Of a stretch of DNA of 64,000 nt, positions 45,491 to 55,759 are shown in pieces. Where the stretch lies: the NCBI RefSeq assembly GCF_001314605.1, contig NZ_LIHP01000013.1:62001-126000 (forward strand), in the 5' to 3' direction. The position numbers and the translations under genes were made by a program. A model generated the notes under the pieces. It did not search any database and was not told the origin of the DNA. It saw only the letters and a list, made by a program, of their open reading frames with translations. Source of the stretch: Marinobacter sp. HL-58. GTDB lineage: Bacteria; Pseudomonadota; Gammaproteobacteria; Pseudomonadales; Oleiphilaceae. Each line of letters begins with the position of its first letter. Positions within the stretch are counted from its first letter, which is position 1.

Positions 45491-47059
45491 TTATTCCTGT
45501 AGCTGCTTCGGGTCAACCTGTTTCACGGTAGACAGTTTCTGAACCATGCTGGTGGTCTGATTGCGGCCACCGAACATGTTGAACTCGCTGTCGCCGTTGC
45601 AACCGTCGCCGAAGCTGAACCCGCAACCGCCGCGCTCGCCGTGGGCGTCCGGAAAAGCTTCCTTCGCCAGCTCGCGATGGCTGGTGGGGATCACGAAGCG
45701 GTCCTCGTAGTTGGCAATGGCCAGGTAACGGTACATTTCGTCAGCCTGGGCTTTGGTTAGCCCGGCTTCCTGCAGTGCCCGCAGGTCTTCCTTGCCTTCC
45801 ACGGTTTCCGCGCGCTTGTACAGGCGCATGGCCATGATCCGCTTGAGGGCACGAACAACCGGCTTCTCATCGCCAGCTGTCAACAGATTGGCCAGGTACT
45901 TGACCGGAATCCGCAGGCTTTCGATCTTCGGCAGGATGCCGTCAAATTCGACCTTGCCGGCTTCCGCCGCAGACTGGATCGGGCTCAGGGGCGGCACGTA
46001 CCAGACCATGGGCAGGGTGCGGTATTCCGGGTGCAGCGGCAGGGCCAGTTTCCAGTCCACGGCCATCTTGTACACCGGGCTTTGCTGGGCGGCTTCGATG
46101 ACGTTCATCGGGATGCCGTCTTTCTTCGCCTGCTCGATCACTTTCGGGTCGAACGGGTCCAGGAAGATTTCCAGCTGCTTTTCGTACAGCTCGTGCTCGC
46201 CCGGTGTGCTGGCCACTTCCTCGATGCGGTCTGCGTCATACAGCAGCACGCCCAGGTAGCGAATCCGGCCAACACAGGTCTCGGAGCAGACGGTCGGCAG
46301 CCCCGCTTCGATCCGCGGGTAGCAGAAGATGCACTTCTCGGACTTGCCAGTCTTCCAGTTGAAGTAGATCTTCTTGTACGGGCAGCCGGAGACACACATC
46401 CGCCAGCCGCGGCACTTGTCCTGGTCGATCAGGACGATACCGTCTTCTTCACGCTTGTAGATGGCACCACTCGGGCAGCTGGCGACACAGGCCGGGTTAA
46501 GGCAGTGCTCGCACAGGCGCGGCAGGTACATCATGAAGGTGTTCTCGAACTGGCCGTAGATATCTGCCTGCACCTGGTCAAAGTTCTTGTCCTTGCGGCG
46601 CTTGGCAAATTCGGTACCGAGAATCTCTTCCCAGTTCGGGCCCCATTCGATTTTCTGCATGCGCTGGCCGGAAATCAGCGAGCGCGGCCGTGCAACCGGC
46701 TGGTGCTTGCTGTCGCCGGCGGTGTGCAGGTGCTGATAATCGAAATCAAACGGCTCGTAATAGTCATCGATTTCCGGCAGGTCCGGGTTGGCGAAGATGT
46801 TCGCCAACACCCGGAAACGCCCGCCGATTTTCGGACGGATCTTGCCGGAGCTGTCGCGCATCCAGCCGCCCTTCCACTTGTCCTGGTTCTCCCACTCTTT
46901 CGGGTAGCCGATACCGGGCTTGGTTTCGACGTTGTTGAACCAGGCGTACTCCATGCCTTCACGGCTGGTCCATACGTTTTTGCAGGTCACTGAACAGGTG
47001 TGACAACCAATGCACTTGTCCAGGTTCAGTACCATGCCGACTTGGGAACGGATTTTCAT
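45491..47059 (-). CDS. narH: Respiratory nitrate reductase beta subunit NarH
   Basis: A 522-residue iron-sulfur subunit with one [3Fe-4S] and three [4Fe-4S] clusters. Cysteine groups are CIGCHTCSVTCKNVW (near residue 16), CEHCLNPACVASCPSG (near residue 184), CRGWRMCVSGCPYKK, where Trp replaces Cys as expected for the [3Fe-4S] site, and CIFCYPRIEAGLPTVCSETC. It carries electrons from NarI to NarG. Its start overlaps the narG stop by 4 nt. Confidence 0.97.
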   Translation of the reverse strand: MKIRSQVGMVLNLDKCIGCHTCSVTCKNVWTSREGMEYAWFNNVETKPGIGYPKEWENQDKWKGGWMRDSSGKIRPKIGGRFRVLANIFANPDLPEIDDYYEPFDFDYQHLHTAGDSKHQPVARPRSLISGQRMQKIEWGPNWEEILGTEFAKRRKDKNFDQVQADIYGQFENTFMMYLPRLCEHCLNPACVASCPSGAIYKREEDGIVLIDQDKCRGWRMCVSGCPYKKIYFNWKTGKSEKCIFCYPRIEAGLPTVCSETCVGRIRYLGVLLYDADRIEEVASTPGEHELYEKQLEIFLDPFDPKVIEQAKKDGIPMNVIEAAQQSPVYKMAVDWKLALPLHPEYRTLPMVWYVPPLSPIQSAAEAGKVEFDGILPKIESLRIPVKYLANLLTAGDEKPVVRALKRIMAMRLYKRAETVEGKEDLRALQEAGLTKAQADEMYRYLAIANYEDRFVIPTSHRELAKEAFPDAHGERGGCGFSFGDGCNGDSEFNMFGGRNQTTSMVQKLSTVKQVDPKQLQE

Positions 47060-50000
47060 TTTACAGCCTCCTGAACAGTGTCATTGCCTTCGCCATCGAG
47101 CCAGTCGATGTTGTGCATCTTGCGCACCACCACGAACTCGTCGCGGTTGGAACCTACGGTGCCGTAGTAGTTGAAGCCGTAGGAATACTGGGCGTAACCG
47201 CCGATCATGTGGGTCGGTTTCGGACATACCCGGGTGACCGAGTTGTGAATACCGCCACGAGTACCGGTTATTTCCGAGCCCGGAATGTTCACAATCCGCT
47301 CCTGGGCGTGGTACATCATCACCATGCCGGGCATGACCCGCTGGCTCACCACCGCCCGGGCCGCAATGGCGCCGTTGGCGTTGAACAGTTCGATCCAGTC
47401 GTTGTCCTCGATAGCCAGCTCTTTGGCATCGTCCTCACTCAGCCACACAATCGGGCCACCGCGGGACAGGGTCAGCATCAGCAGGTTATCGCTGTAGGTG
47501 CTGTGGATGCCCCACTTCTGGTGCGGCGTGATCCAGTTCAGCGCTTTCTCGGCGTTACCGTTGCTGCGCTGGTTCAGCATGCTGCTGACCGTCTTGGTGT
47601 TGATGGGCGGACGGTACACCAGCAGGCTCTCACCGAAGGCGCGCATCCACTCATGGTCCTGGTAGAACTGCTGACGGCCGGTCAGGGTGCGCCAGGGGAT
47701 CAGCTCGTGGACGTTGGTGTAGCCGGCGTTGTAGGACACATGCTCGTCTTCCAGGCCAGACCAGGTCGGGCTGGAGATGATCTTGCGCGGCTGCGCCACG
47801 ATGTCCCGGAAGCGGATCTTTTCCTCTTCCTTGTTCTTCGCCAGGTGTGTGTGATCCAGGCCGGTCATTTCCGACAGCGCCGCCCAGGCTTTCACGGCAA
47901 CCTGGCCGTTGGTTTCCGGCGCCAGGGTCAGAATCACCTCGGCCGCATCGATGGCGGATTCGATCTTCGGCCGGCCGTCGTTGGCACCGCCGATATGGGT
48001 GTAGTTCAGCTCCTTCAGGAAGTTCACTTCCTTCTCGGTGTTCCAGTTGATGCCCTTGCCACCGTTACCCAGCTTGTCCATCAGCGGCCCAAGGGAGGTA
48101 AAGCGTGCATAGGTATTCGGGTAGTCACGCTCAACGGTGATGAAGTTGGGCGCCGTCTTGCCCGGAATCAGCTCGCACTCGCCCCGCTTCCAGTCCTTCA
48201 CATCAAAGGCCTGGCCCAGTTCCGCCGGCGCATCGTGGAGCAGCGGCAGGGTGACCACGTCTTTCTCGACACCCAGGTGACCCTCGGTGGCTTTGGAGAA
48301 CGCCTTGGCAATGCCCTTGTAGATTTCCCAGTCGCTACGCGCTTCCCAGGCCGGATCAGTGGCGGCGGTCAGCGGGTGAATGAACGGGTGCATGTCCGAG
48401 GTATTCAGGTCGTTCTTCTCGTACCAGGTGGCGGTCGGCAGAACGATGTCGGAATACAGACAGGTGGTGGACATGCGGAAGTCCAGGGTGACCAGCAGGT
48501 CGAGCTTGCCTTCCGGCGCCTCGTCGTGCCATTTCACTTCGGTGGGTTTGGCACCGCCCTGTTCGCCAAGGTCCTTGCCCTGCAGGCCGCTCTTGGTACC
48601 CAACAGGTACTTGAGCATGTACTCGTGGCCCTTGCCGGAGGAACCCAGCAGGTTTGAGCGCCACACAAACAGGTTGCGCGGGCAGTTCTGCTTGGCTTCC
48701 GGGTCTTCGCTGGCGAACGCCAGGGAGCCGTCTTTCATGGACTGGGCCACGTAATCGGAGACTTCCATACCCGCTTTCTCGGCTTCCGCGGCAATACCCA
48801 ACGGATTGCGGTTCAGCTGCGGTGCGGACGGCAACCAGCCCATGCGCTCGGCACGTACGTTGTAGTCAATCAGGCTGCCACCGAATTTGGACTTGTCCGC
48901 CAGCGGCGACAGGATCTCGTCCACACCCAGTTTCTCGTAGCGCCACTGGCCGGAGTGGGCGTAGAAGAAGGAGGTGGAGTTCATGTGGCGTGGTGGGCGC
49001 TGCCAGTCCAGGCCGAAGGCCAGGGGCTGCCAGCCGGTCTGCGGGCGCAGTTTCTCCTGGCCGACATAGTGGGCCCAGCCGCCACCGCTCTGGCCGATAC
49101 AGCCACATAGGATCAGCATGTTGATCAGGCCACGGTAGTTCATGTCCATGTGGTACCAGTGGTTCATACCGGCACCGACGATGACCATGGAACGGCCTTT
49201 GGTCTTGTCGGCGTTGTCGGCGAATTCACGGGCAATACGGATTACCTTGTCGGCGGGGACGCCGGTGATTTTTTCCTGCCAGGCCGGGGTGTAGGGCTTC
49301 ACTTCGTCGTAGGAAGTGGCGCCGTCGTCATCCCCCAGGCCACGGCTGATGCCGTAGTTGGCAACCATCAGGTCATAAACGGTGACCACGCGACCTTCGG
49401 AACCATCCGCCAGCTGAACCTTGCGGGAGCCCAGCTTGTGCTTGAGGATGTCCTTGATCTCGACATGCTTGAAGTGGTCGTGCTCGATACCGCCAAAGTA
49501 CGGGAAGGCCACATCAACGACGTCGTCGTGCTTTTCGACCATGGACAGCTGCAGCTCAACATCGTTGCTGCTTGCAGTCTGCTTGAGGTTCCACTTGCCC
49601 TTCTCACCCCAGCGATAGCCGATGGAGCCGTTGGGTGCGGTCAGCTGGTTGGTTTTCTCGTCGATGGCAATGGTTTTCCACTCGGGGTTGTTCTCTTCCC
49701 CGAGGCCATCCACCAGGTCACTGGCACGCAGGAAGCGGCCCGGCACGTAGCTGCCATCGTCCTTCTCTTCCAGCATGACCAGGTAGGGCATGTCGGTGTA
49801 GCGGCGTACGTAGTCGGTAAAGTACTCGCTGGGCTTGTCAACGTGGAATTCCTTCAGAATCACGTGGCCCATGGCCATGCCCAGAGCGGCGTCGGTGCCC
49901 TGCTTGGGGTTCAGCCACTCATCAGACAGCTTGGAAACTTCCGCGTAGTCCGGAGTAATGGCAACGGTCTTGGTGCCCTTGTAACGCACTTCGGTGAAGA

Positions 50001-50799
50001 AGTGGGCGTCCGGGGTACGGGTCTGGGGTACGTTGGAGCCCCAGGCGATGATGTAGCCGGAGTTGTACCAGTCGGCGGACTCGGGCACGTCGGTCTGCTC
50101 GCCCCAGGTCTGCGGGGAAGCCGGTGGCAGGTCGCAGTACCAGTCGTAGAAGCTCATGCACACGCCACCGATCATGGACAGGTAACGGCTGCCGGCGGCG
50201 TAGGACACCATGGACATGGCGGGAATCGGCGAGAAGCCGATGATGCGGTCAGGGCCATACTGCTTGGCGGTGTAGACGTTGGATGCCGCGATCAGCTCGT
50301 TGACTTCATCCCAGCTGGAGCGAACAAAACCGCCCATGCCACGGCGAGGCTTGTACTCGGCGGTTTTCTTGGGGTCTTCCACGATGGAAGCCCAGGCGTC
50401 CACCGGATCGTTGTGCTGCATCTTCGCGGAACGCCAGAGCTTCATCAGATGCTTGCGCATAAGCGGATACTTCAGGCGGTTGGCGCTGTACATGTACCAG
50501 GAATAGCTGGCACCACGGGGGCAGCCGCGGGGCTCGTGGTTGGGCAGATCCGGACGGGTGCGGGGATAGTCGGTCTGCTGGGTTTCCCAGGTGACCAGAC
50601 CGTTCTTGACGTAGATCTTCCAGCTGCAGGAGCCGGTGCAGTTGACGCCATGGGTGGAACGCACAACCTTGTCGTGCTGCCAGCGCTGGCGGTAGCTGTC
50701 TTCCCACTCGCGGCTGACTTCGTGGGTTTCGCCGTGGCCGTTGGCGAACGGCTCACGCGTTTTCCTGAAGTAATTCAGTTTGTCGATCAAATGACTCAT
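47056..50799 (-). CDS. narG: Respiratory nitrate reductase alpha subunit NarG
   Basis: A 1247-residue molybdenum enzyme reducing nitrate to nitrite on the cytoplasmic side of the membrane. The FS0 [4Fe-4S] cluster motif with one His and three Cys appears in HGVNCTGSCSWKIYVKNG near residue 50. The start MSHLIDKLNYFRKTREPFAN at 50799 is the conserved NarG opening, with GAGAGAGA upstream. MoaA in this window helps supply the cofactor. The promoter region has a perfect 7-2-7 NarL-like palindrome. Confidence 0.97.
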   Translation of the reverse strand: MSHLIDKLNYFRKTREPFANGHGETHEVSREWEDSYRQRWQHDKVVRSTHGVNCTGSCSWKIYVKNGLVTWETQQTDYPRTRPDLPNHEPRGCPRGASYSWYMYSANRLKYPLMRKHLMKLWRSAKMQHNDPVDAWASIVEDPKKTAEYKPRRGMGGFVRSSWDEVNELIAASNVYTAKQYGPDRIIGFSPIPAMSMVSYAAGSRYLSMIGGVCMSFYDWYCDLPPASPQTWGEQTDVPESADWYNSGYIIAWGSNVPQTRTPDAHFFTEVRYKGTKTVAITPDYAEVSKLSDEWLNPKQGTDAALGMAMGHVILKEFHVDKPSEYFTDYVRRYTDMPYLVMLEEKDDGSYVPGRFLRASDLVDGLGEENNPEWKTIAIDEKTNQLTAPNGSIGYRWGEKGKWNLKQTASSNDVELQLSMVEKHDDVVDVAFPYFGGIEHDHFKHVEIKDILKHKLGSRKVQLADGSEGRVVTVYDLMVANYGISRGLGDDDGATSYDEVKPYTPAWQEKITGVPADKVIRIAREFADNADKTKGRSMVIVGAGMNHWYHMDMNYRGLINMLILCGCIGQSGGGWAHYVGQEKLRPQTGWQPLAFGLDWQRPPRHMNSTSFFYAHSGQWRYEKLGVDEILSPLADKSKFGGSLIDYNVRAERMGWLPSAPQLNRNPLGIAAEAEKAGMEVSDYVAQSMKDGSLAFASEDPEAKQNCPRNLFVWRSNLLGSSGKGHEYMLKYLLGTKSGLQGKDLGEQGGAKPTEVKWHDEAPEGKLDLLVTLDFRMSTTCLYSDIVLPTATWYEKNDLNTSDMHPFIHPLTAATDPAWEARSDWEIYKGIAKAFSKATEGHLGVEKDVVTLPLLHDAPAELGQAFDVKDWKRGECELIPGKTAPNFITVERDYPNTYARFTSLGPLMDKLGNGGKGINWNTEKEVNFLKELNYTHIGGANDGRPKIESAIDAAEVILTLAPETNGQVAVKAWAALSEMTGLDHTHLAKNKEEEKIRFRDIVAQPRKIISSPTWSGLEDEHVSYNAGYTNVHELIPWRTLTGRQQFYQDHEWMRAFGESLLVYRPPINTKTVSSMLNQRSNGNAEKALNWITPHQKWGIHSTYSDNLLMLTLSRGGPIVWLSEDDAKELAIEDNDWIELFNANGAIAARAVVSQRVMPGMVMMYHAQERIVNIPGSEITGTRGGIHNSVTRVCPKPTHMIGGYAQYSYGFNYYGTVGSNRDEFVVVRKMHNIDWLDGEGNDTVQEAVK

Positions 50800-50918
50800 G
50801 GTCTCTCTCTCCATCTGCCCGTCTACCGGATCGGTGTTCTGATACGGCTCCGATTTGAGACCATTGTGTGGGAGAAAAACCCTGAAATCTGCGTGGTTAC
50901 CCCGTCATAACCGGGTTC

Positions 50919-50934
50919 TACCACCGAGGTGGTA
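50919..50934. promoter_or_regulatory. NarL-type 7-2-7 site upstream of narG
   Basis: TACCACC-GA-GGTGGTA is a perfect inverted repeat with the 7-2-7 spacing used by NarL and NarP. Each half differs from the heptamer TACYNMT only at the last base. It lies 119 bp upstream of narG, and narX and narL are nearby. Confidence 0.7.
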
Positions 50935-50973
50935 GTGCGCCTATACACCCTTGTGTAACAGGGCCTGACGCTC

Positions 50974-52209
50974 CTAACGACGGTTGTCATGAGCGAAATA
51001 AAGCAGGCTGGCCGCCAGCAGCAGGAATAGAATCATGAACATGGCCGTACCCACACCAACCCAGTGGATCACGGCACCAAAAAGCACCGGCAGCAGGAAA
51101 GCCACCAGGCAGGCAGTGAAAAGCAACAATCCGGCAGCGAACGCAGCTGCCTCCCGGTTTTCCCCGATCACCAACCGTTGCAGCCCCCCCATGGCCGAGC
51201 CCAGAGCTATACCAAGCAATACGATGAAGAAAGCTTCCAGGAAGAGCGGCAGTGCAACCTCCACCGCGATCACAGACTCGATTCCCTGAACGAACAGTGT
51301 CATCGGCGGATATGACAGCACAAACAAGGCCACCAGAGAGCCTCCCAGCGACCGCACTACCACCGGGCCAGCTCCGTAACGGTCTGACAGCCCTCCCCCC
51401 GCAATCTGGGCCAGGGCGCCAGGGATCACAAACCACAGGGCCAGGCGGGCGCCGGTCTCCATGGTCAACAGAAAGCGGGAAGACATGAAGTCGGGTAACC
51501 ACAGGGCCAGGGAGAAGAAGCTCCCCGCCACGACGCCGAAATACAAATACTGTCGCCATACCCGGGGGCTGTCAAGGCGGCGCAATAATGCCCGGGCGCT
51601 GGTTTCAACATCGGGATCGCCGCGGGCATCCGAGTCCTCGGTCAGTAACAGCAACAGGGACGCCACCAATAAAAGCACAATAAGATAGGCAAGCGGCACA
51701 CCCTCCCAGGAGAAGGCCTGCATGATCAGGGGAACGAGATAGTAGTTCAATCCGGCACCGGTCACCCCTGCGCCGAATATGCCCAATACCAGCCCCATAT
51801 GCCGGGCCGATGCGTGGCAGGTCACAAACTGAAGGCCAGCGCTGTAGAATCCGCCAGCAAGGCCCAGGCCTGCGGCTACAAGCAGATACCCCGTCAAGGT
51901 TTCCACTACCAGCAACAACGCCATACAGACGGCGAGGCCGAACAGGCAGGCAATCATGATTCGCCTGGCCCCTGATTTCTGGGCCGCGATGCCGGCTGGT
52001 ACCGCCAACAAGGCACCCGCAGCCATGGGCATGGCCAATAACAGGCCAAATTCCAGGCTACCCAGAGCCAGGGCATTTCTCAGATGGGCGCCCGCCACGG
52101 CAAAGATGGTCCAGCACCCGGCAGAAATAACAAAGCCAACCACTGCCAGTGGAAGCACCACTGCCAGAGATGTCAGTCTGTCGTTATCATCCATGGAAGA
52201 AAGCTGCAT
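50974..52209 (-). CDS. NarK-like major facilitator transporter
   Basis: A 411-residue, 12-helix MFS protein. Its place directly upstream of narG on the same strand and divergent from narX suggests nitrate uptake, nitrite export or exchange. GLAGGFYSAGLQFVTCHASA in helix 4-5 occupies the place of the nitrate/nitrite porter signature but is divergent from the canonical NarK glycine-rich motif, so the substrate is uncertain. The start at 52209 has a weak GGTGGG site; ATG at 52194 is also possible. Confidence 0.7.
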   Translation of the reverse strand: MQLSSMDDNDRLTSLAVVLPLAVVGFVISAGCWTIFAVAGAHLRNALALGSLEFGLLLAMPMAAGALLAVPAGIAAQKSGARRIMIACLFGLAVCMALLLVVETLTGYLLVAAGLGLAGGFYSAGLQFVTCHASARHMGLVLGIFGAGVTGAGLNYYLVPLIMQAFSWEGVPLAYLIVLLLVASLLLLLTEDSDARGDPDVETSARALLRRLDSPRVWRQYLYFGVVAGSFFSLALWLPDFMSSRFLLTMETGARLALWFVIPGALAQIAGGGLSDRYGAGPVVVRSLGGSLVALFVLSYPPMTLFVQGIESVIAVEVALPLFLEAFFIVLLGIALGSAMGGLQRLVIGENREAAAFAAGLLLFTACLVAFLLPVLFGAVIHWVGVGTAMFMILFLLLAASLLYFAHDNRR

Positions 52210-52298
52210 CGGATTGCCCACCAGAAACCAATTTCCAGTTTCCAGCTTTGCCCTGTAAAGGGTCAAAGACTATGATGGGAGATCGACTATCGGGGTAA

Positions 52299-52312
52299 TT
52301 GACTATCCTCAA
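52299..52312. promoter_or_regulatory. DNR/FNR-type box between the nar transporter and narX
   Basis: TTGACTATCCTCAA is a TTGA-N6-TCAA inverted repeat, 68 bp before narX and 89 bp before the transporter gene on the other strand. It resembles the box upstream of dnr (TTGATTTACCTCAA) at 11 of 14 positions. Confidence 0.6.
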
Positions 52313-52380
52313 GGAGGTACATTCCGGGGGAAAACCGTCAGAATTGCCGCCACATTTGCTACTCCCAGCTAAGAGATCAG

Positions 52381-54240
52381 ATGACACGTAATAGCCCCCT
52401 GGTTAAGCGTATCGCCATCGTTGTTGGCGCCGTTGCCCTGACGGCCATGGTCAGCATGGCCACTACCCTTGGTGTTTCACGCAGCATCGAGGGTAATGCG
52501 ACAGCCATCAATGTGGCCGGTTCGCTGCGCATGGGTGCTTACGAGCTTCTTGCCCGCTCCGCCGCAGACCCCGCAGACAACCATGCCGATACGTTTATGG
52601 CCAGGCTCGATGCCTATGAGGCACGCATGGCTCATCCGGGGTTTATCAGGGCAATCCCCGCTGCCGATGACCACCCGCTGACGCAACAACATACGGCCAT
52701 GGAATCGCTGTGGCAGGAGGAACTCCGGCCGGCACTGATTGCCCATGCACCAGACAGCACACGGGTAACGGAAGACCTGATAACGACTACAGAGCGCTAC
52801 GTAACGAAAGTGGACGAACTGGTCAACATGCTGGAGCATCGGACTGAGGCTCGTGTCGACCTGTTGCACCTGATTCAGATAATCAGCCTGGTTTTCTCGA
52901 TACTGATCATTTTCGGGCTGTTTCTGGACATCAAGAAGCGGGTACTGCGCCCACTCCGCAAGCTGGTGGATATCGCTGTGGCGGTCGGCGAGCGGGATTT
53001 CTCCCGCAAGGCCAATCTGAAAGGTTCGGATGAGCTGTCTCAGCTCGGTAGCGCCTTTGACCAGATGACCAGTCAGTTAGCGCTCAGCTATCACGAGCTG
53101 AGGGAAGATGCGATGGCAAAAACCCGTGAACTGGAGAAAAGCCACGCCGCCCTTGAACTGCTCCACTCTTCCAGCCGTTCCCTGTTCGCCAATCACGATC
53201 TTTGCAGCGGGGCTATCCCCATGCTGCAGGAGCTGGAACAGCTCCTGGGCATCGGCCCGATCCGGCTGTTCCTCCACGACAGGAATTCCAGCGAGCCCGT
53301 GGAAGCCATCACCACCTCCACGAAAGAGCGGCCCTTCTATTGCAAGGATCACGATTGCGATGCCTGCCTGGTAACCCCGGAGGTTTTCGACGAGCTGCCA
53401 ACCGAGGGTAATGATGGCCGCAGATTGCTGCTGCCCATCCGCACGCCCGGCCAATTACTGGGCACTCTGGAAGTCTGGTACCCGGTCAGCAAGGGACTCT
53501 CCCAGACCGCACGTCGCTTGTTGGAAACGCTGAGCGACCAGCTCGCTACCGCCATATTCCTGGAGCGCCAGATTACCGAAGAGCAGCAGCTTACCCTGGC
53601 AGAGGAGCGTACGGTGATTGCCAGGGAGCTTCACGATTCCCTGGCCCAGTCCCTGTCCTATCTGAAAATGCAGGTCGCACGGCTACGCCGCCTGGATATT
53701 GCCGGTGAGCACGAGAAGATCCACAACGACATACTGGAAGAACTGAGCACTGGCCTGAACAGCGCCTATCGCCAACTGCGGGAGCTGCTGACGACTTTCC
53801 GGCTGAAACTGGACACCCCGGACCTGGCCACGGCCTTGCGGCAAACCGCAGCAGAATTCTCGGAGCGAATGGGCAGTGAAGTAAAACTGGAATACCGCCT
53901 GCCGCCGCAGACACTGTCACCCAACGAGGAAATCCATACCCTGCAGATCGTCCGGGAAGGGCTGGCCAATGCCGTAAAACACTCCGAAGCATCGGAGATT
54001 ATCGTGCAGGTTCTGTTTGAATCTCCCCGGGTTCAGGTCAGAATACTTGATAACGGTAAAGGGCTGCCGCCCGGGGACCAGCCCGCACAGCACTATGGCC
54101 TGATTATCATGCAGGACCGGGCCCGCACCCTTGGAGGGAAGGTCAACGTCACCAATCGTGACAGCGGCGGCGTGGAAGTGGCGCTGAGCTTTGTGCCCAA
54201 GAGCAGACACCTGATTACATCCGAAGCCGCCAGCGGCTGA
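52381..54240 (+). CDS. narX: Nitrate/nitrite sensor histidine kinase NarX
   Basis: A 619-residue membrane kinase. A first helix (residues about 10-32) is followed by the periplasmic nitrate-sensing domain, with the P-box [15 protein letters not shown] near residue 43. A second helix (about 163-182), HAMP and GAF-like domains come next. The HisKA_3 domain has the phosphoacceptor His418 in [11 protein letters not shown], and the ATPase domain has [14 protein letters not shown] and ILDNGKGLP. It phosphorylates NarL in response to nitrate. narL follows after 35 nt. Confidence 0.94.
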   Translation: MTRNSPLVKRIAIVVGAVALTAMVSMATTLGVSRSIEGNATAINVAGSLRMGAYELLARSAADPADNHADTFMARLDAYEARMAHPGFIRAIPAADDHPLTQQHTAMESLWQEELRPALIAHAPDSTRVTEDLITTTERYVTKVDELVNMLEHRTEARVDLLHLIQIISLVFSILIIFGLFLDIKKRVLRPLRKLVDIAVAVGERDFSRKANLKGSDELSQLGSAFDQMTSQLALSYHELREDAMAKTRELEKSHAALELLHSSSRSLFANHDLCSGAIPMLQELEQLLGIGPIRLFLHDRNSSEPVEAITTSTKERPFYCKDHDCDACLVTPEVFDELPTEGNDGRRLLLPIRTPGQLLGTLEVWYPVSKGLSQTARRLLETLSDQLATAIFLERQITEEQQLTLAEERTVIARELHDSLAQSLSYLKMQVARLRRLDIAGEHEKIHNDILEELSTGLNSAYRQLRELLTTFRLKLDTPDLATALRQTAAEFSERMGSEVKLEYRLPPQTLSPNEEIHTLQIVREGLANAVKHSEASEIIVQVLFESPRVQVRILDNGKGLPPGDQPAQHYGLIIMQDRARTLGGKVNVTNRDSGGVEVALSFVPKSRHLITSEAASG

Positions 54241-54275
54241 CGGTTGCCACACTACTTCAAATAATGAGAGGAACC

Positions 54276-54935
54276 ATGTCGGATTCACCAGCAAGCATTC
54301 TGTTGATCGATGATCACCCTTTACTTCGTCAGGGCATAAAACAACTGATTGAAATGGAAGATGACATGCAGGTGGTTGGCGAAGCCAGCAACGCGGCTGA
54401 CGGTATCCGCCTGGCCCGGGAGCTGGAACCGGACCTGATTCTCATGGATCTCAACATGCCGGAAATGAACGGCATTGAGGCGCTGAAGAAACTGCGGGAA
54501 GAAAGCATCAGCTCCCGCATTGTCATGTTCACCGTGTCCGACCACGAAGACGACGTGGTGGATGCCCTGAGGGCGGGTGCTGACGGCTATCTGCTGAAGG
54601 ATATGGAGCCGGAGGACATGATCAGACAGCTGCACGACGCCGCAGTAGGCAAGATGGTCATCAGCGACCGCCTGACCGCACTTCTGGCCCAGGCGCTGCG
54701 TTCCCAGAAACCGCAACAGGCATCCCGCCCGGATTTTGACAGCCTGACCCCACGGGAAAAGGATATCCTGCGCCTGATTGCCGAGGGCCTGTCCAACAAG
54801 ATGATTGGCCGCAAGCTCGACATCAGCGATGGCACCGTAAAGGTTCACGTCAAACATCTGCTGAAGAAGCTGAACCTGCGCTCCCGGGTTGAAGTTGCCG
54901 TATGGGCGGTAGAGGAAGGCCTGCACAAGGGCTGA
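54276..54935 (+). CDS. narL: Nitrate response regulator NarL
   Basis: A 219-residue response regulator. The receiver domain has acidic residues in [13 protein letters not shown] and the phosphoacceptor Asp58 in [13 protein letters not shown]. The C-terminal LuxR-type helix-turn-helix is [20 protein letters not shown] split from [20 protein letters not shown]. Phosphorylated NarL should act on the 7-2-7 site upstream of narG. GAGAGG sits before the ATG at 54276, better than an in-frame ATG at 54264. Confidence 0.94.
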   Translation: MSDSPASILLIDDHPLLRQGIKQLIEMEDDMQVVGEASNAADGIRLARELEPDLILMDLNMPEMNGIEALKKLREESISSRIVMFTVSDHEDDVVDALRAGADGYLLKDMEPEDMIRQLHDAAVGKMVISDRLTALLAQALRSQKPQQASRPDFDSLTPREKDILRLIAEGLSNKMIGRKLDISDGTVKVHVKHLLKKLNLRSRVEVAVWAVEEGLHKG

Positions 54936-55004
54936 GTTATATCAAATCAATGAGCCATGGTTTCCGTTAATCTGTGCAGGTTTTCTCGCCGCCCGGAGTA
55001 AGCC

Positions 55005-55532
55005 ATGGCACTTTCCCTGCCTTCCATTGGATCGCTGAACAGCCCGCTTCTTGACCAGTCCCTGGCCGTTCTCAGGGAGTATCTCCCCTCGCCTGCTCCC
55101 CTGCTTGAAGCCATAGACCGGCGCATTCCGGTTCCGCTCAAGCAACTGGCCGCTGAAGAGCCGCTGAATCGGCTTTTTTCAACCGCTATTGCTGATGGTG
55201 AGTTCGATGATTTTGAAGGACGCCGGATCCGGCTGGAAATCAACGGCGGGCAACCCGGCGTTACCATTGGATTCTGGGCCGGCAGGCTGCGCATCCTCGA
55301 TGGCCCCGGGGAAGCCACTATCCGGGGCTCCCTGGGGGCGTTCAAAACGCTGGCAGAGCGCCGGCAAGACCCTGACCAACTCTTCTTTCAGCGCCGACTG
55401 GTCATCGAAGGAGATACAGAACTCGGGCTGGGGCTGAAAAACCTGCTGGACAGTCTGGAGTGGGATTTCACAATCCGCGGGTTTCTGTTTCAGATCAGCC
55501 CCAGCTCCAGTCGCGCTTCCTCTGCCAGATAG
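55005..55532 (+). CDS. ubiT: SCP2-domain protein UbiT for oxygen-independent ubiquinone synthesis
   Basis: A 175-residue protein with an SCP2 lipid-binding fold (residues about 40-150). The run DPDQLFFQRRLVIEGDTELG followed by LGLKNLLD matches UbiT, the accessory lipid-binding factor that works with UbiU and UbiV in anaerobic ubiquinone hydroxylation. GGAG lies before the ATG. ubiU and ubiV are not in the window, so this copy is an orphan. Placement after narXL makes sense, since nitrate respiration uses quinol without oxygen. Confidence 0.82.
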   Translation: MALSLPSIGSLNSPLLDQSLAVLREYLPSPAPLLEAIDRRIPVPLKQLAAEEPLNRLFSTAIADGEFDDFEGRRIRLEINGGQPGVTIGFWAGRLRILDGPGEATIRGSLGAFKTLAERRQDPDQLFFQRRLVIEGDTELGLGLKNLLDSLEWDFTIRGFLFQISPSSSRASSAR

Positions 55533-55553
55533 TCACGGGCTTGCGGTGTTACT

Positions 55554-55709
55554 TCAGCGTTGATGTCCACGAGCCACCTCACCTTTTCTGCGTTTTTCAC
55601 GGTCCCGCTTGATCTTGTTGGCGTTGCATTCATTACTCACAAGATCCAGCCATCGCAGGTGCTGGTCCCAGACTTTGTCTTTAATACGCTCCGGCTTGTT
55701 ACAGGTCAT
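55554..55709 (-). CDS. Small basic hypothetical protein
   Basis: A 51-residue frame starting MTCNKPERIKDKVWDQHLRW and ending in a Lys/Arg-rich tail (NKIKRDREKRRKGEVARGHQ). GGGAGG lies 5 nt before the ATG. No family is recognised, and there is no membrane segment. It is divergent from the Ric-like gene, with the predicted NsrR operator in between, so it could share that control. It is convergent with ubiT. Confidence 0.5.
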   Translation of the reverse strand: MTCNKPERIKDKVWDQHLRWLDLVSNECNANKIKRDREKRRKGEVARGHQR

Positions 55710-55759
55710 CGCTACCTCCCGATTTGCCGAGAAAATGAGAACGGTTCTTGACACTCATT

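Noticed and set aside
49150..50910. A 586-codon open frame on the plus strand, and a 514-codon one at 47113-48657
   Set aside because: Both lie opposite narG, whose motifs are complete. The length reflects codon bias only.
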